DNA of 9,458 bases, from contig VFKQ01000403.1 in the NCBI GenBank assembly GCA_009885445.1, forward strand, positions 1-9,458, written 5' to 3'. The notes below the pieces were generated by a model. The model saw only the letters and a program-made list of their open reading frames with translations, was not told the origin of the DNA and searched no databases. Positions 1 through 6,215 of the stretch are shown here, piece after piece (the stretch's first letter is position 1; each line of letters opens with the position of its first letter). This DNA comes from Anaerolineaceae bacterium. Lineage in GTDB: Bacteria; Chloroflexota; Anaerolineae; Anaerolineales; Villigracilaceae. The position numbers and the translations under genes were made by a program.

Positions 1-551
1 ACGGAAAGATCAAATGAGAACGGCGCCTGATTGAGGAACACCTCCCCACTTTCTTTGAATCCCTGCTCAGGCAGAATCCAGTCCACGAAGCTTTCCAGGC
101 TTTCGCGGGTGATCACTACTCCCTTTGGCTCGCCGGTAGAGCCGGAGGTGAAGATGACATACCACCCGTCATCTTTTGCGGGCGCGCGAGTCTTGATGCC
201 ATGCTCAGCCCTGGGGAGAATGAGTTGAATCAGTTCAGGCGTGAGTGTCAGAATTGTCTTTGATGCCGTAATGATTGTGTCCACGCGCTGGTCGGGCAGG
301 GAGATATCCAGTGGAATATATGGGTGTCCGGCCTTCACAATGCCGAGCATGCCGATGAGCATCTCATTTTCTTTGTGTCCGCGCAGGATGATGGGCGCTT
401 TATTGTTCGGCAGGTGTTGAATTAAATAACCAGCTAGTAAATCTGACTCGTGGGCTAGCCCGCCATAAGTCAGCGTTTGACCGGCGCTGACGTGGGCGAT
501 GCGCTCGGGAGTCGTAGTCCCCCAGTGTTGGATGCGGGCGAGTAAGTCCAC
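1..551 (-). CDS. dltA: D-alanine--[D-alanyl carrier protein] ligase, N-terminal part (runs off left edge)
   Basis: DltA adenylates D-alanine with ATP in the cytoplasm and loads it on the phosphopantetheine arm of DltC. The 183 visible codons show the ANL-family N-terminal domain. The P-loop-like A3 motif FTSGSTGEPKGV lies at residues 134-145. KAGHPYIPLDIS (residues 73-84) and NQAPFSFDLS (residues 174-183) are specific to DltA rather than to NRPS adenylation domains in general. The start is GTG at 551, with AAGGA 8 nt upstream, 2 nt after the dltX stop. The C-terminal two thirds, including the rest of the active site, lie outside the window. It is the last visible gene of a dltC-dltD-dltX-dltA transcription unit, and dltB is expected next. 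A generic amino-acid adenylating enzyme is the alternative, but the neighbours dltC, dltD and dltX make DltA by far the best call. Confidence 0.94.
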   Translation of the reverse strand, partial: MDLLARIQHWGTTTPERIAHVSAGQTLTYGGLAHESDLLAGYLIQHLPNNKAPIILRGHKENEMLIGMLGIVKAGHPYIPLDISLPDQRVDTIITASKTILTLTPELIQLILPRAEHGIKTRAPAKDDGWYVIFTSGSTGEPKGVVITRESLESFVDWILPEQGFKESGEVFLNQAPFSFDLS

Positions 552-553
552 GA

Positions 554-718
554 TTAAAATCCTTGATATACAAAATCGGGCGAGCTGAGTTGGCCTTCGC
601 CGTATAACAAAATTAATCCAACGAGGATGGCGAAATAATATAGTGCGAGCCATAACACGCGCCCAAATGGATTATGGTAAAAGGCCATGAAAGATTGCGT
701 CAAGTGTTTGATTAACAT
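554..718 (-). CDS. dltX: DltX, small membrane protein of the D-alanylation system
   Basis: This is a 54-residue protein with one membrane segment (about residues 20-40, rich in W, L, Y, F, I and V) and the C-terminal tail DFVYQGF. DltX proteins are about 50 residues, have one helix and end in an F-x-Y-x-x-F motif (FIYNEF in Firmicutes), which matches here. From work on Firmicutes, the tail Tyr (here Tyr51) is proposed to carry D-Ala between DltC/DltB and the DltD step. The start at 718 is chosen because AAGGA lies 7 nt upstream. An internal Met at 688 (44 residues) has no such site. The first 47 nt overlap the end of dltD in another frame, and the stop lies 2 nt before the dltA GTG. Its short size and the overlap make it easy to miss in automatic annotation. 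The call rests on the tail motif plus its position. Confidence 0.87.
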   Translation of the reverse strand: MLIKHLTQSFMAFYHNPFGRVLWLALYYFAILVGLILLYGEGQLSSPDFVYQGF

Positions 719-1895
719 AGATCCATCCTTTGCGGCTGGTGTGTGAGGCCAAGTCCATGCTGAAGTAGGGCGTGCGGCCAAATTCGTGCAGGTCAATAAT
801 GGGGACGCCGTATGGCGCGACCACTGCGTGCAATTTTTCGTAATATTTATTTTGCGCTGATTCTGAAACGCCCTGATATTCCCACAGCGGAACATTCATG
901 GGCACGCTGAGAATCACCACGTCTGCGCCGAGTTCTTGAATCACGCGCAGGGTGATTTCAAGATCCTCCCATTCGCGGGCGTGTTCCACATCGTAAATAA
1001 AATCTGCGTCTTTCGAACCGTGCTCGCGCGGTTTGACAAATAATTCTTTTATCTTGTGCCATTGCGAATTATCAATGCCGAAAGTATTCGTGTCGGTATT
1101 TTGAATCTGTTCTATTTCTGCAATCGGCACCAGCGTTTCCCAGTCAATGTCGCGCGCTTCACGTTTGATTTGCACTTGCTCAGCAGAAAGATTGTGACGG
1201 ATGAAATTAAATGTGGCGTAATGGTCTTGCACTTTGGCAATCGCAATTTGCAATTTGCCCAGCGGCCACGAAAGATAAAACAATGCACGATCCAATGGCT
1301 TGTCGCTGGCCAGCTTTTTCAGCGCAAATGTAAGAAATGTTTGGTCTTGCAAAGTTTCGGGGAATTCCAACATGCGTTGCGCGGCGAGTTGTTGGGTGTC
1401 CACGCTCAAGTGCGGACTGTAGGCCATCTCGAGCGCGTTGAGCGTGGAAAAATTTCCCGTGTAGTGACGGATGTTTACTTCGCCCTCGGGTGCCATGGTC
1501 ATAATGGCCGGGCCGAGCGCCAGAACGACTCGTTTGCCGCGCAAGTCTTCGCCTAGCGCGGCAAATTTTTGGGCAATGGTTAAAGAGGAGCCGCCCAATG
1601 TCGCGTCGCTGAAAACCATGAAGCCGGTGGGATACGTGCTAAAGAAGCGATTCGCTTGCAGGGGTGTGTCAAGCAGGGCCAGCTCTGAGGCGCCGTAGAT
1701 CATCAGCAGGTCATCCTGCTGGAGCGCGGCGCGTTCGAGCGCATTTCCGCCGCTGATGGACTCGTGGTCCACTCCCGCCACCGCATGGACGTATTTCTGC
1801 TCAAAGCGAGTCGCATAAATGCTGAAAGCAAAAGTCCCCAAGAGGGCAACGAAGAGCGCCAGCGCGCCGGCAAAGATATGCGGAGTTTGTTTCAT
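672..1895 (-). CDS. dltD: DltD, D-alanyl transfer protein (SGNH-like fold)
   Basis: This is a 407-residue protein with one N-terminal membrane anchor (about residues 6-28) followed by an extracytoplasmic SGNH-hydrolase-like domain. In DltD this domain performs the final D-alanyl transfer to the teichoic acid or equivalent acceptor. The nucleophile motif is GASEL with Ser70. The second glycine-rich block, GGSSLTIAQK, spans residues 101-110. The C-terminal acid/base segment MDLASHTSRKGW contains Asp381 and His385. The Asp-His spacing is one residue longer than the usual D-x-x-H, which is worth an alignment. The length is close to that of Firmicutes DltD (about 390-425). The ATG at 1895 overlaps the dltC stop as ATGA, a sign of translational coupling. 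The 3' end overlaps dltX by 47 nt. I am confident in the family; the acceptor polymer in this organism is unknown. Confidence 0.93.
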   Translation of the reverse strand: MKQTPHIFAGALALFVALLGTFAFSIYATRFEQKYVHAVAGVDHESISGGNALERAALQQDDLLMIYGASELALLDTPLQANRFFSTYPTGFMVFSDATLGGSSLTIAQKFAALGEDLRGKRVVLALGPAIMTMAPEGEVNIRHYTGNFSTLNALEMAYSPHLSVDTQQLAAQRMLEFPETLQDQTFLTFALKKLASDKPLDRALFYLSWPLGKLQIAIAKVQDHYATFNFIRHNLSAEQVQIKREARDIDWETLVPIAEIEQIQNTDTNTFGIDNSQWHKIKELFVKPREHGSKDADFIYDVEHAREWEDLEITLRVIQELGADVVILSVPMNVPLWEYQGVSESAQNKYYEKLHAVVAPYGVPIIDLHEFGRTPYFSMDLASHTSRKGWIYVNQTLDAIFHGLLP

Positions 1896-2140
1896 GCAGG
1901 TTTTTGTGTTCGCTCGGCAATATAGTCAATGATCATTTGCGGCGTGGCCCACATGGCGCGGTCAATCTCGGCAGGCGAAAGGTCAATGCCGAAATCTTCA
2001 GAAAGCGCCACGATGAGTTCAATGGAGGCCAGCGAATCAAGCAGTTTTTCCCCAAACAAATCAATTTGCAAATCCTTGCGCACCTGCTCGGTGCCCGAAT
2101 ATTTCTCGAGTTCTTTCAAAACGGTTTCAGTCAGCGACAT
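1892..2140 (-). CDS. dltC: D-alanyl carrier protein
   Basis: This is an 82-residue acyl-carrier-like protein that holds D-alanine as a thioester on phosphopantetheine and shuttles it from DltA to the membrane step. The attachment site is Ser36 in LLDSL. The later block EIDRAMWATPQMIIDYI (residues 58-74) mirrors the DltC-specific DRDVWNTPNNI stretch, which separates it from fatty-acid ACP. I start at the second Met (2140) because AGGA lies 7 nt before it. The upstream in-frame ATG at 2158 has only a run of A in front and would lie about 11 nt from the predicted transcription start. It is the first gene of the operon and overlaps dltD by 4 nt (ATGA). First position is unusual, since dltC normally follows dltA and dltB. 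Confidence 0.93.
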   Translation of the reverse strand: MSLTETVLKELEKYSGTEQVRKDLQIDLFGEKLLDSLASIELIVALSEDFGIDLSPAEIDRAMWATPQMIIDYIAERTQKPA

Positions 2141-2175
2141 GCGAAAATCCTGTGTCATTTTTTTTGTTCGGGCGG

Positions 2176-2181
2176 ATTATA
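2176..2181 (-). promoter_or_regulatory. Predicted extended -10 promoter of the dlt operon
   Basis: Read on the minus strand, this is TGGTATAAT: a perfect TATAAT hexamer preceded by TG one base upstream, the extended -10 form. No good -35 hexamer is found 16-18 bp upstream (ATCAGC at 17 bp), which fits extended -10 promoters. The predicted start, near 2169, gives a leader of about 28 nt carrying the AGGA site of dltC. Direct repeats TTAATGC at 2205-2211 and 2214-2220 lie just upstream of the -35 position. Confidence 0.6.
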
Positions 2182-2263
2182 CCATTTGGGTTTAACTGGC
2201 TGATTTAATGCACTTAATGCGAATACAATGAATAGGCGAATGGCGCGTTAACGATTTTCGGCC

Positions 2264-2278
2264 CTTGAAAATTTCAAG
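2264..2278. repeat. Perfect palindrome, possible operator
   Basis: CTTGAAA-A-TTTCAAG is a perfect 7+1+7 inverted repeat about 95 bp upstream of the predicted dlt transcription start and about 190 bp upstream of the rightward one. Its size and symmetry suit a dimeric repressor or activator. No known consensus is matched with certainty. Confidence 0.4.
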
Positions 2279-2323
2279 TGCGCATTGATCAAAAGTGTGC
2301 ACACAAAGGTTGTCACCCGATTC

Positions 2324-2387
2324 AGACTTCGGAAATCTTTAAGAGGGTTCTCTGTTTTAGGCGCATCCAGGCAGATTTCCGAAGTCT
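2324..2387. repeat. 15-bp inverted repeat pair, each arm itself near-palindromic
   Basis: The left arm AGACTTCGGAAATCT (2324-2338) is the exact reverse complement of the right arm AGATTTCCGAAGTCT (2373-2387), with 34 nt between them. Each arm is also a 7+1+7 palindrome with one mismatch, so the sequence can be read as one large hairpin or as two copies of one dimer-binding site. It lies upstream of the rightward promoter. The AGATTTCC core recurs in the hairpin at 7536-7579, hinting at a dispersed repeat family. Confidence 0.7.
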
Positions 2388-2453
2388 TTACGCCGAGTTT
2401 CTGACATGGTTTGCGCGCACACGATCAAAGATACAAGTCTATTAAACTCGCAG

Positions 2454-2459
2454 TATAAT
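2454..2459 (+). promoter_or_regulatory. Predicted -10 box of the fha-rodA operon, leaderless configuration
   Basis: This is a consensus TATAAT whose last base is 7 nt before the A of the ATG at 2467. Transcription would therefore begin at or within 1-2 nt of the start codon. No Shine-Dalgarno sequence precedes the ATG (the 7 nt between are CTCGCCC), consistent with a leaderless mRNA. The -35 position (ATACAA, 17-bp spacing) is weak. Confidence 0.55.
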
Positions 2460-2466
2460 CTCGCCC

Positions 2467-3291
2467 ATGCCCATCAGCCTCGACCAAATCGAAAGCCGCA
2501 TTCAGCAACTCGTCGAAGTCAGCCTGCCGTCCATTTTGCCGGGCGTGAGCGTCGACGGAAACATTGCGCGCCAACTCTCCGAAGCAGTGCGTGCCCACGT
2601 CAAAGAATCGGGCGGAAAGAAATACGCCCCCAATATATTCACCATCATCACCCGCGCTGGCACACAGACCAACTGGCAAGACCCGCGCATGCTCAACACT
2701 CTGCGCGAGTCCCTGAACGTCGTCTGCCGCGAAGCCGGCCTCGATTTTGACGCCCCGCCCAGCCTCAGCCTCGCCACCGACCCAAACATGCCCGCCGGTG
2801 AAGTGCGCGTGATGGCCTCCTTTAAAACCACGGCGGGCCTCGGCCCCACTGCCAGCATAGCGCAAGAGGGCGTCGCCGAAGAAGACGCCAGCATGCCCGA
2901 AAACGCATTCCTGATTCTGGACGGCCGCAAGGTTTTTCCGTTAAAAGTAAATGTCGTCAACATTGGCCGCCGGCTCGAAAACCAGCTGGTCATAGACGAC
3001 CCGCGCATTTCGCGCAATCACACGCAGTTGCGCGCCATCAAAGGCCGCTTCGTCGTCTTCGACCTAAACTCCACCGGCGGCACCTTTGTCAACGGACAGC
3101 GCGTCAGCCAGACCATCCTCTATCCGGGCGACGTGATCTCGCTGGCCGGAGTCACACTCGTCTACGGGCAGGATAATCCCCCCCCGCGACCCGACCTGCG
3201 CGTGACGGGTCCGCTGTCCACGCAGAATGCAGACCGCCCCACCGCCATTCTCAAAGACCGCACCGACGTGCGTAATAAACGCAAGAAATGA
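2467..3291 (+). CDS. FhaA-like protein: DUF3662 domain plus C-terminal FHA domain
   Basis: This is a 274-residue cytoplasmic protein. Residues 1-120 resemble the DUF3662/FhaA N-terminal domain, with the block KKYAPNIFTIIT (residues 51-62) matching the PN-x-Y/F part of that family. A linker follows (about residues 121-145). An FHA domain covers about residues 147-236: GR at 167-168, the phosphothreonine-binding pattern RISRNH at 180-185, and DLNSTGGTFVNG at 199-210. The usual Asn-Gly of the last motif reads Gly-Gly here. FHA domains bind phosphothreonine, and in Actinobacteria FhaA reads PknB-type kinase signals on cell-wall proteins. It heads an operon with a second FHA gene and a RodA-PBP fusion. 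No Ser/Thr kinase lies in the window. A low-complexity basic tail (KDRTDVRNKRKK) ends the protein. Confidence 0.88.
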   Translation: MPISLDQIESRIQQLVEVSLPSILPGVSVDGNIARQLSEAVRAHVKESGGKKYAPNIFTIITRAGTQTNWQDPRMLNTLRESLNVVCREAGLDFDAPPSLSLATDPNMPAGEVRVMASFKTTAGLGPTASIAQEGVAEEDASMPENAFLILDGRKVFPLKVNVVNIGRRLENQLVIDDPRISRNHTQLRAIKGRFVVFDLNSTGGTFVNGQRVSQTILYPGDVISLAGVTLVYGQDNPPPRPDLRVTGPLSTQNADRPTAILKDRTDVRNKRKK

Positions 3292-3758
3292 GCGCCACGC
3301 TCGTATTAATTTTGCGCGCCCTGCTGGCCGCCAGCTTATATATATTTTTGCTGTGGGCCTTCATCGCCATGTGGCGCGGCCTGCGCGATCAGGGCCTGTC
3401 CCTCGCCAACCGGCGCATCCCCTCCCTCGACCTCAGCATCCAAATAGAAGATGGCCCGCTCACGCGGCGCACTTTTCAACACGCCGAAATTTTCATTGGT
3501 CGCGACCCCGCCTGCGATGTGGCCCTCGAAGATAACAGCATCTCCGCGCGTCATGCGCACCTCAGCTATCACCACGGCCAATGGTGGCTCGAAGACTTGG
3601 CCTCCACCAACGGCACACGCCTCAACCAATCATTATTACAAGTGCCCACCGTGCTCGTCAGCGGCGACCAAATCGAATGCGGGCACAGCCTCATCATCGT
3701 CAGCATCGGCGCCTCCATCGAAGCCTCGCCCACTTTGCGCCTCCCAATCGAATCGTGA
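3288..3758 (+). CDS. FhaB-like membrane-anchored FHA protein
   Basis: This is a 156-residue protein with one N-terminal membrane helix (about residues 4-29), a short basic stretch, and an FHA domain over about residues 50-140. FHA signatures are complete: GRDPACDVAL (GR at 71-72), NSISARHAHL with Ser86, Arg88 and His89, and LASTNGTRLN with Asn108-Gly109. The canonical binding residues suggest an active phosphothreonine reader held at the inner face of the membrane. This is the arrangement known for FhaB-type proteins encoded beside rodA and pbpA. The ATG overlaps the stop of the preceding gene (ATGA), and its own stop overlaps the GTG of the next gene, so the three are probably translationally coupled. 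The phosphorylated partner cannot be deduced from the sequence. Confidence 0.88.
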   Translation: MSATLVLILRALLAASLYIFLLWAFIAMWRGLRDQGLSLANRRIPSLDLSIQIEDGPLTRRTFQHAEIFIGRDPACDVALEDNSISARHAHLSYHHGQWWLEDLASTNGTRLNQSLLQVPTVLVSGDQIECGHSLIIVSIGASIEASPTLRLPIES

Positions 3759-6214
3759 ACAACAACCTGCAAGCCACTCTGCTCAAAGCGGCGGCCGCAT
3801 TTCTGTTTATTTTTTCGGTCATCCTCAGCCTGGCCCCCTCCGTGCGCGAACGCACCTGGGCCGTGGATTTAAATTGGACGCACTGGATCGGATTCGCCGC
3901 CTGGGCCGTGCTCACCTTTTTCGCGCATCGCACCACCCTTGAGCGGGCGCCCAGCGCTGACGCCTTTCTACTCCCTTCAGCATCCCTGCTCGCCGGCTGG
4001 GGACTGCTCACCATCTATCGCCTCGAGCCAACGTTTGGCCTGCGCCAAACCGCGTGGCTGACTATTTCAACCCTCGCATTTATTTTCACCCTGCGCCTAC
4101 CCCCAAACCTAAATTTTTTACGCCGCTATAAATACATTGCGCTGGCCCTCGGCCTGCTGCTCACCGCGCTGACATTAATCTTCGGCGCCAACCCCGCTGG
4201 CTTTGGTCCGCGCCTGTGGCTGGGCGGCGGGACAATTTATCTGCAACCCTCCGAGCCGCTCAAACTTTTGCTGGTGGCCTACCTGGCCGCCTACCTCGCC
4301 GACAGACTCCCCGCCACCAGCGCGCCCTCACAAAGATTCACTTTACGCGGGTTGTTGAATCTTCCATTTCTCATCCCCACCTTTTTAATGACCGGCCTCT
4401 CGCTGACGATTCTGCTCGTCCAACGCGACCTGGGCACGGCCTCCATTTTTCTTTTAGTCTACGCGCTGATTCTTTTTCTCGCCACCGGCAAACGCCGCAT
4501 CCCCGTGCTCGTCGGCCTCGGCTTGATTCTGGCCGGAGCAATCGGCTACTTTTACGTAGACATTATTAATTTGCGCATCTCGGCCTGGCTCAACCCCTGG
4601 GCCGACCCCAGCGGACGCTCGTACCAAATCATCCAATCCCTTTTAGCCATCGCCAACGGCGGACTCTTCGGTCGCGGTCCCGGAATCGGCGCGCCCACGC
4701 TCGTACCCGTCGCCCTCTCCGATTTCATCTTCGCCGCCATCGCCGAAGAAACCGGCTTACTTGGCGCAGTCGCTTTGCTGGCCCTTGTGGGCATATTATT
4801 ATTTCGCGGCTTGCGCACCGCCCTCGCCGCGCCCGATTCTTTTCAGCGCCTGCTCGCCGCTGGCATCACGTGTTACCTGGCTGTGCAGAGTCTATTAATT
4901 CTTGGCGGCAACTTACGCCTGCTCCCGCTCACCGGCGTCACCCTGCCTTTCGTCTCTTACGGCGGCTCCTCCCTGCTGACTGCTTTTGTCGCGCTGGCCT
5001 TGCTAGTTCGCATCAGCGCACGAGGCGAAAGTGAGCCAGCCGTCCTCGTCAGCCAGAAACCCTACACATTATTGGCAACCCTGTTCGGGCTGGGCCTGAT
5101 CGCGTGCGCTTTATCCAGCGGGTGGTGGGCAATTATCCGCGGGCCGAGTCTGCTCACGCGCACCGATAATCCGCGTCGCTCGATATCCGATTTCTACGTT
5201 CAGCGCGGTGCGTTGCTCGATAGGGCAAACACGACCATCACGATTTCGCTTGGTGAATCTGGTTCTTTTTCCAGAAAATATTTGTATCAGGATTTAGCGA
5301 GTGTTATTGGCTATACGCAGTATCTTTTTGGGCAAGCAGGTCTCGAGTCCACTTTAGATGAATATCTGCGCGGCACGCAAGGCAACCCGGCCAGCCTCGT
5401 CCAATGGAATCAATTGCTTTACGGCACACCGCCAGCCGGTCTCGATGTGCGCCTGAGCATTGACCTCAACCTGCAAATCGCCGCCGACGCCGCACTCGCG
5501 GGCGAAACTGGCGCGCTCATTTTAATGAATGCCCAAAGCGGCGAAATTCTGGTCATGGCTTCGCACCCCACCTACGACCCAAACAACATCGGCGACGAAG
5601 GGCCCGCCCTGCTGACGGATGACCAAACCCCGCTGGTGAATCGCGCCGCCCAGGGACTCTACACCCCCGCCGCTCTTCTCGCGCTTTTAGCGGGCGCCCA
5701 ATTCGACGACACCTCGCCCCCCAACGATGCGGCGCGCGTCGCGTTCATTGAGCAACTCGGCTTCTACGAGGCCCCTGCCCTGCTTCTGCCCGTGGCAGAC
5801 CCATCCCCGCGCGGCGAAGTAGACTCGTTGCGAGTCAGTCCGCTTCAAGTGGCGCTGGCCGCCGCATCGCTCAGCAATGACGGAGTGCGCCCTGCCCCGC
5901 GCATTGCCCTGGCAGTTAACACGCCGATGCAAGGCTGGGTGATTCTGCCAACACAGTCCCAGCCTGTGACAATTTTTTCTGCGCAAACGGCGCAAGCCAC
6001 GGCCCTCTCGCTGGCCGAGCCGTCAGGTTTATTTTGGAAATTTGTAACAACCGCTTTGGAAAAAGATAAGACCATCACATGGTTCATCGCTGGCACGTTG
6101 CCTGATTGGCAGGGCGCGCCGCTCACAGTGGTGGTTCTGCTAGAAAAGCCTGACCCCCAACTGGCAGAAGCAATCGGTCTGGCGCTGTTACGCGCCGCAG
6201 TAAATGGACACTAA
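3755..6214 (+). CDS. RodA/FtsW-type SEDS glycosyltransferase fused to a degenerate class B PBP domain
   Basis: This is an 819-residue protein starting at the GTG that overlaps the preceding stop (GTGA). An open frame extends further upstream but would cover the FHA gene. Residues 1-425 form a polytopic SEDS domain that polymerises lipid II into glycan strands. Visible motifs are GPRLWLGGG (151-159), QPSEPLKL (164-171), the catalytic Asp323 in LSDFIFAAIAEETG, and TLPFVSYGGSSLL (396-408). A further helix (about 436-458) leads into an extracytoplasmic region resembling PbpA/PBP2: RGALLDR (484-490), LSIDLNLQIA (567-576), SGEILVMASHPTYDPN (595-610), LVNRAAQGLY (627-636) and VSPLQVALAAASLSNDG (694-710). 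The SxxK motif is gone: the expected YxPGSTFK reads YTPAALLA, so both Ser and Lys are Ala (640 and 643). KTG reads KFV (762-764), and the SxN segment looks shortened. I infer active glycan polymerisation and no transpeptidation. RodA is favoured over FtsW from the FHA context. Confidence 0.9.
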   Translation: MNNNLQATLLKAAAAFLFIFSVILSLAPSVRERTWAVDLNWTHWIGFAAWAVLTFFAHRTTLERAPSADAFLLPSASLLAGWGLLTIYRLEPTFGLRQTAWLTISTLAFIFTLRLPPNLNFLRRYKYIALALGLLLTALTLIFGANPAGFGPRLWLGGGTIYLQPSEPLKLLLVAYLAAYLADRLPATSAPSQRFTLRGLLNLPFLIPTFLMTGLSLTILLVQRDLGTASIFLLVYALILFLATGKRRIPVLVGLGLILAGAIGYFYVDIINLRISAWLNPWADPSGRSYQIIQSLLAIANGGLFGRGPGIGAPTLVPVALSDFIFAAIAEETGLLGAVALLALVGILLFRGLRTALAAPDSFQRLLAAGITCYLAVQSLLILGGNLRLLPLTGVTLPFVSYGGSSLLTAFVALALLVRISARGESEPAVLVSQKPYTLLATLFGLGLIACALSSGWWAIIRGPSLLTRTDNPRRSISDFYVQRGALLDRANTTITISLGESGSFSRKYLYQDLASVIGYTQYLFGQAGLESTLDEYLRGTQGNPASLVQWNQLLYGTPPAGLDVRLSIDLNLQIAADAALAGETGALILMNAQSGEILVMASHPTYDPNNIGDEGPALLTDDQTPLVNRAAQGLYTPAALLALLAGAQFDDTSPPNDAARVAFIEQLGFYEAPALLLPVADPSPRGEVDSLRVSPLQVALAAASLSNDGVRPAPRIALAVNTPMQGWVILPTQSQPVTIFSAQTAQATALSLAEPSGLFWKFVTTALEKDKTITWFIAGTLPDWQGAPLTVVVLLEKPDPQLAEAIGLALLRAAVNGH

Positions 6215-6215
6215 C

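Larger units (their letters stand above)
2141..2466. other. Divergent intergenic region between dltC and the fhaA-like gene
   Basis: This is a 326-bp AT-richer region with no convincing gene. It holds a -10 box for each direction (2176-2181 minus, 2454-2459 plus). It also holds a 7+1+7 palindrome at 2264-2278, a 10-bp palindrome GTGTGCACAC at 2295-2304 preceded by TTGATCAA at 2285-2292, and an inverted repeat pair at 2324-2387. Such density of symmetric sites between divergent envelope operons is compatible with binding of dimeric regulators, but no regulator can be named. Confidence 0.6.

Noticed and set aside
719..895. N-terminal extension of the dltX frame to an ATG at 895
   Set aside because: It lies entirely inside dltD in another frame, is not hydrophobic or DltX-like, and the ATG at 718 has a good AAGGA site.
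1056..1556. Plus-strand 166-codon frame inside dltD
   Set aside because: Antisense shadow of a well-supported gene with no domain features.
3581..3754. 58-codon upstream extension of the RodA-PBP frame
   Set aside because: It overlaps the FHA gene, reads as a low-complexity Arg/His/Gln-rich shadow, and the GTG at 3755 overlapping the previous stop is a natural coupled start.
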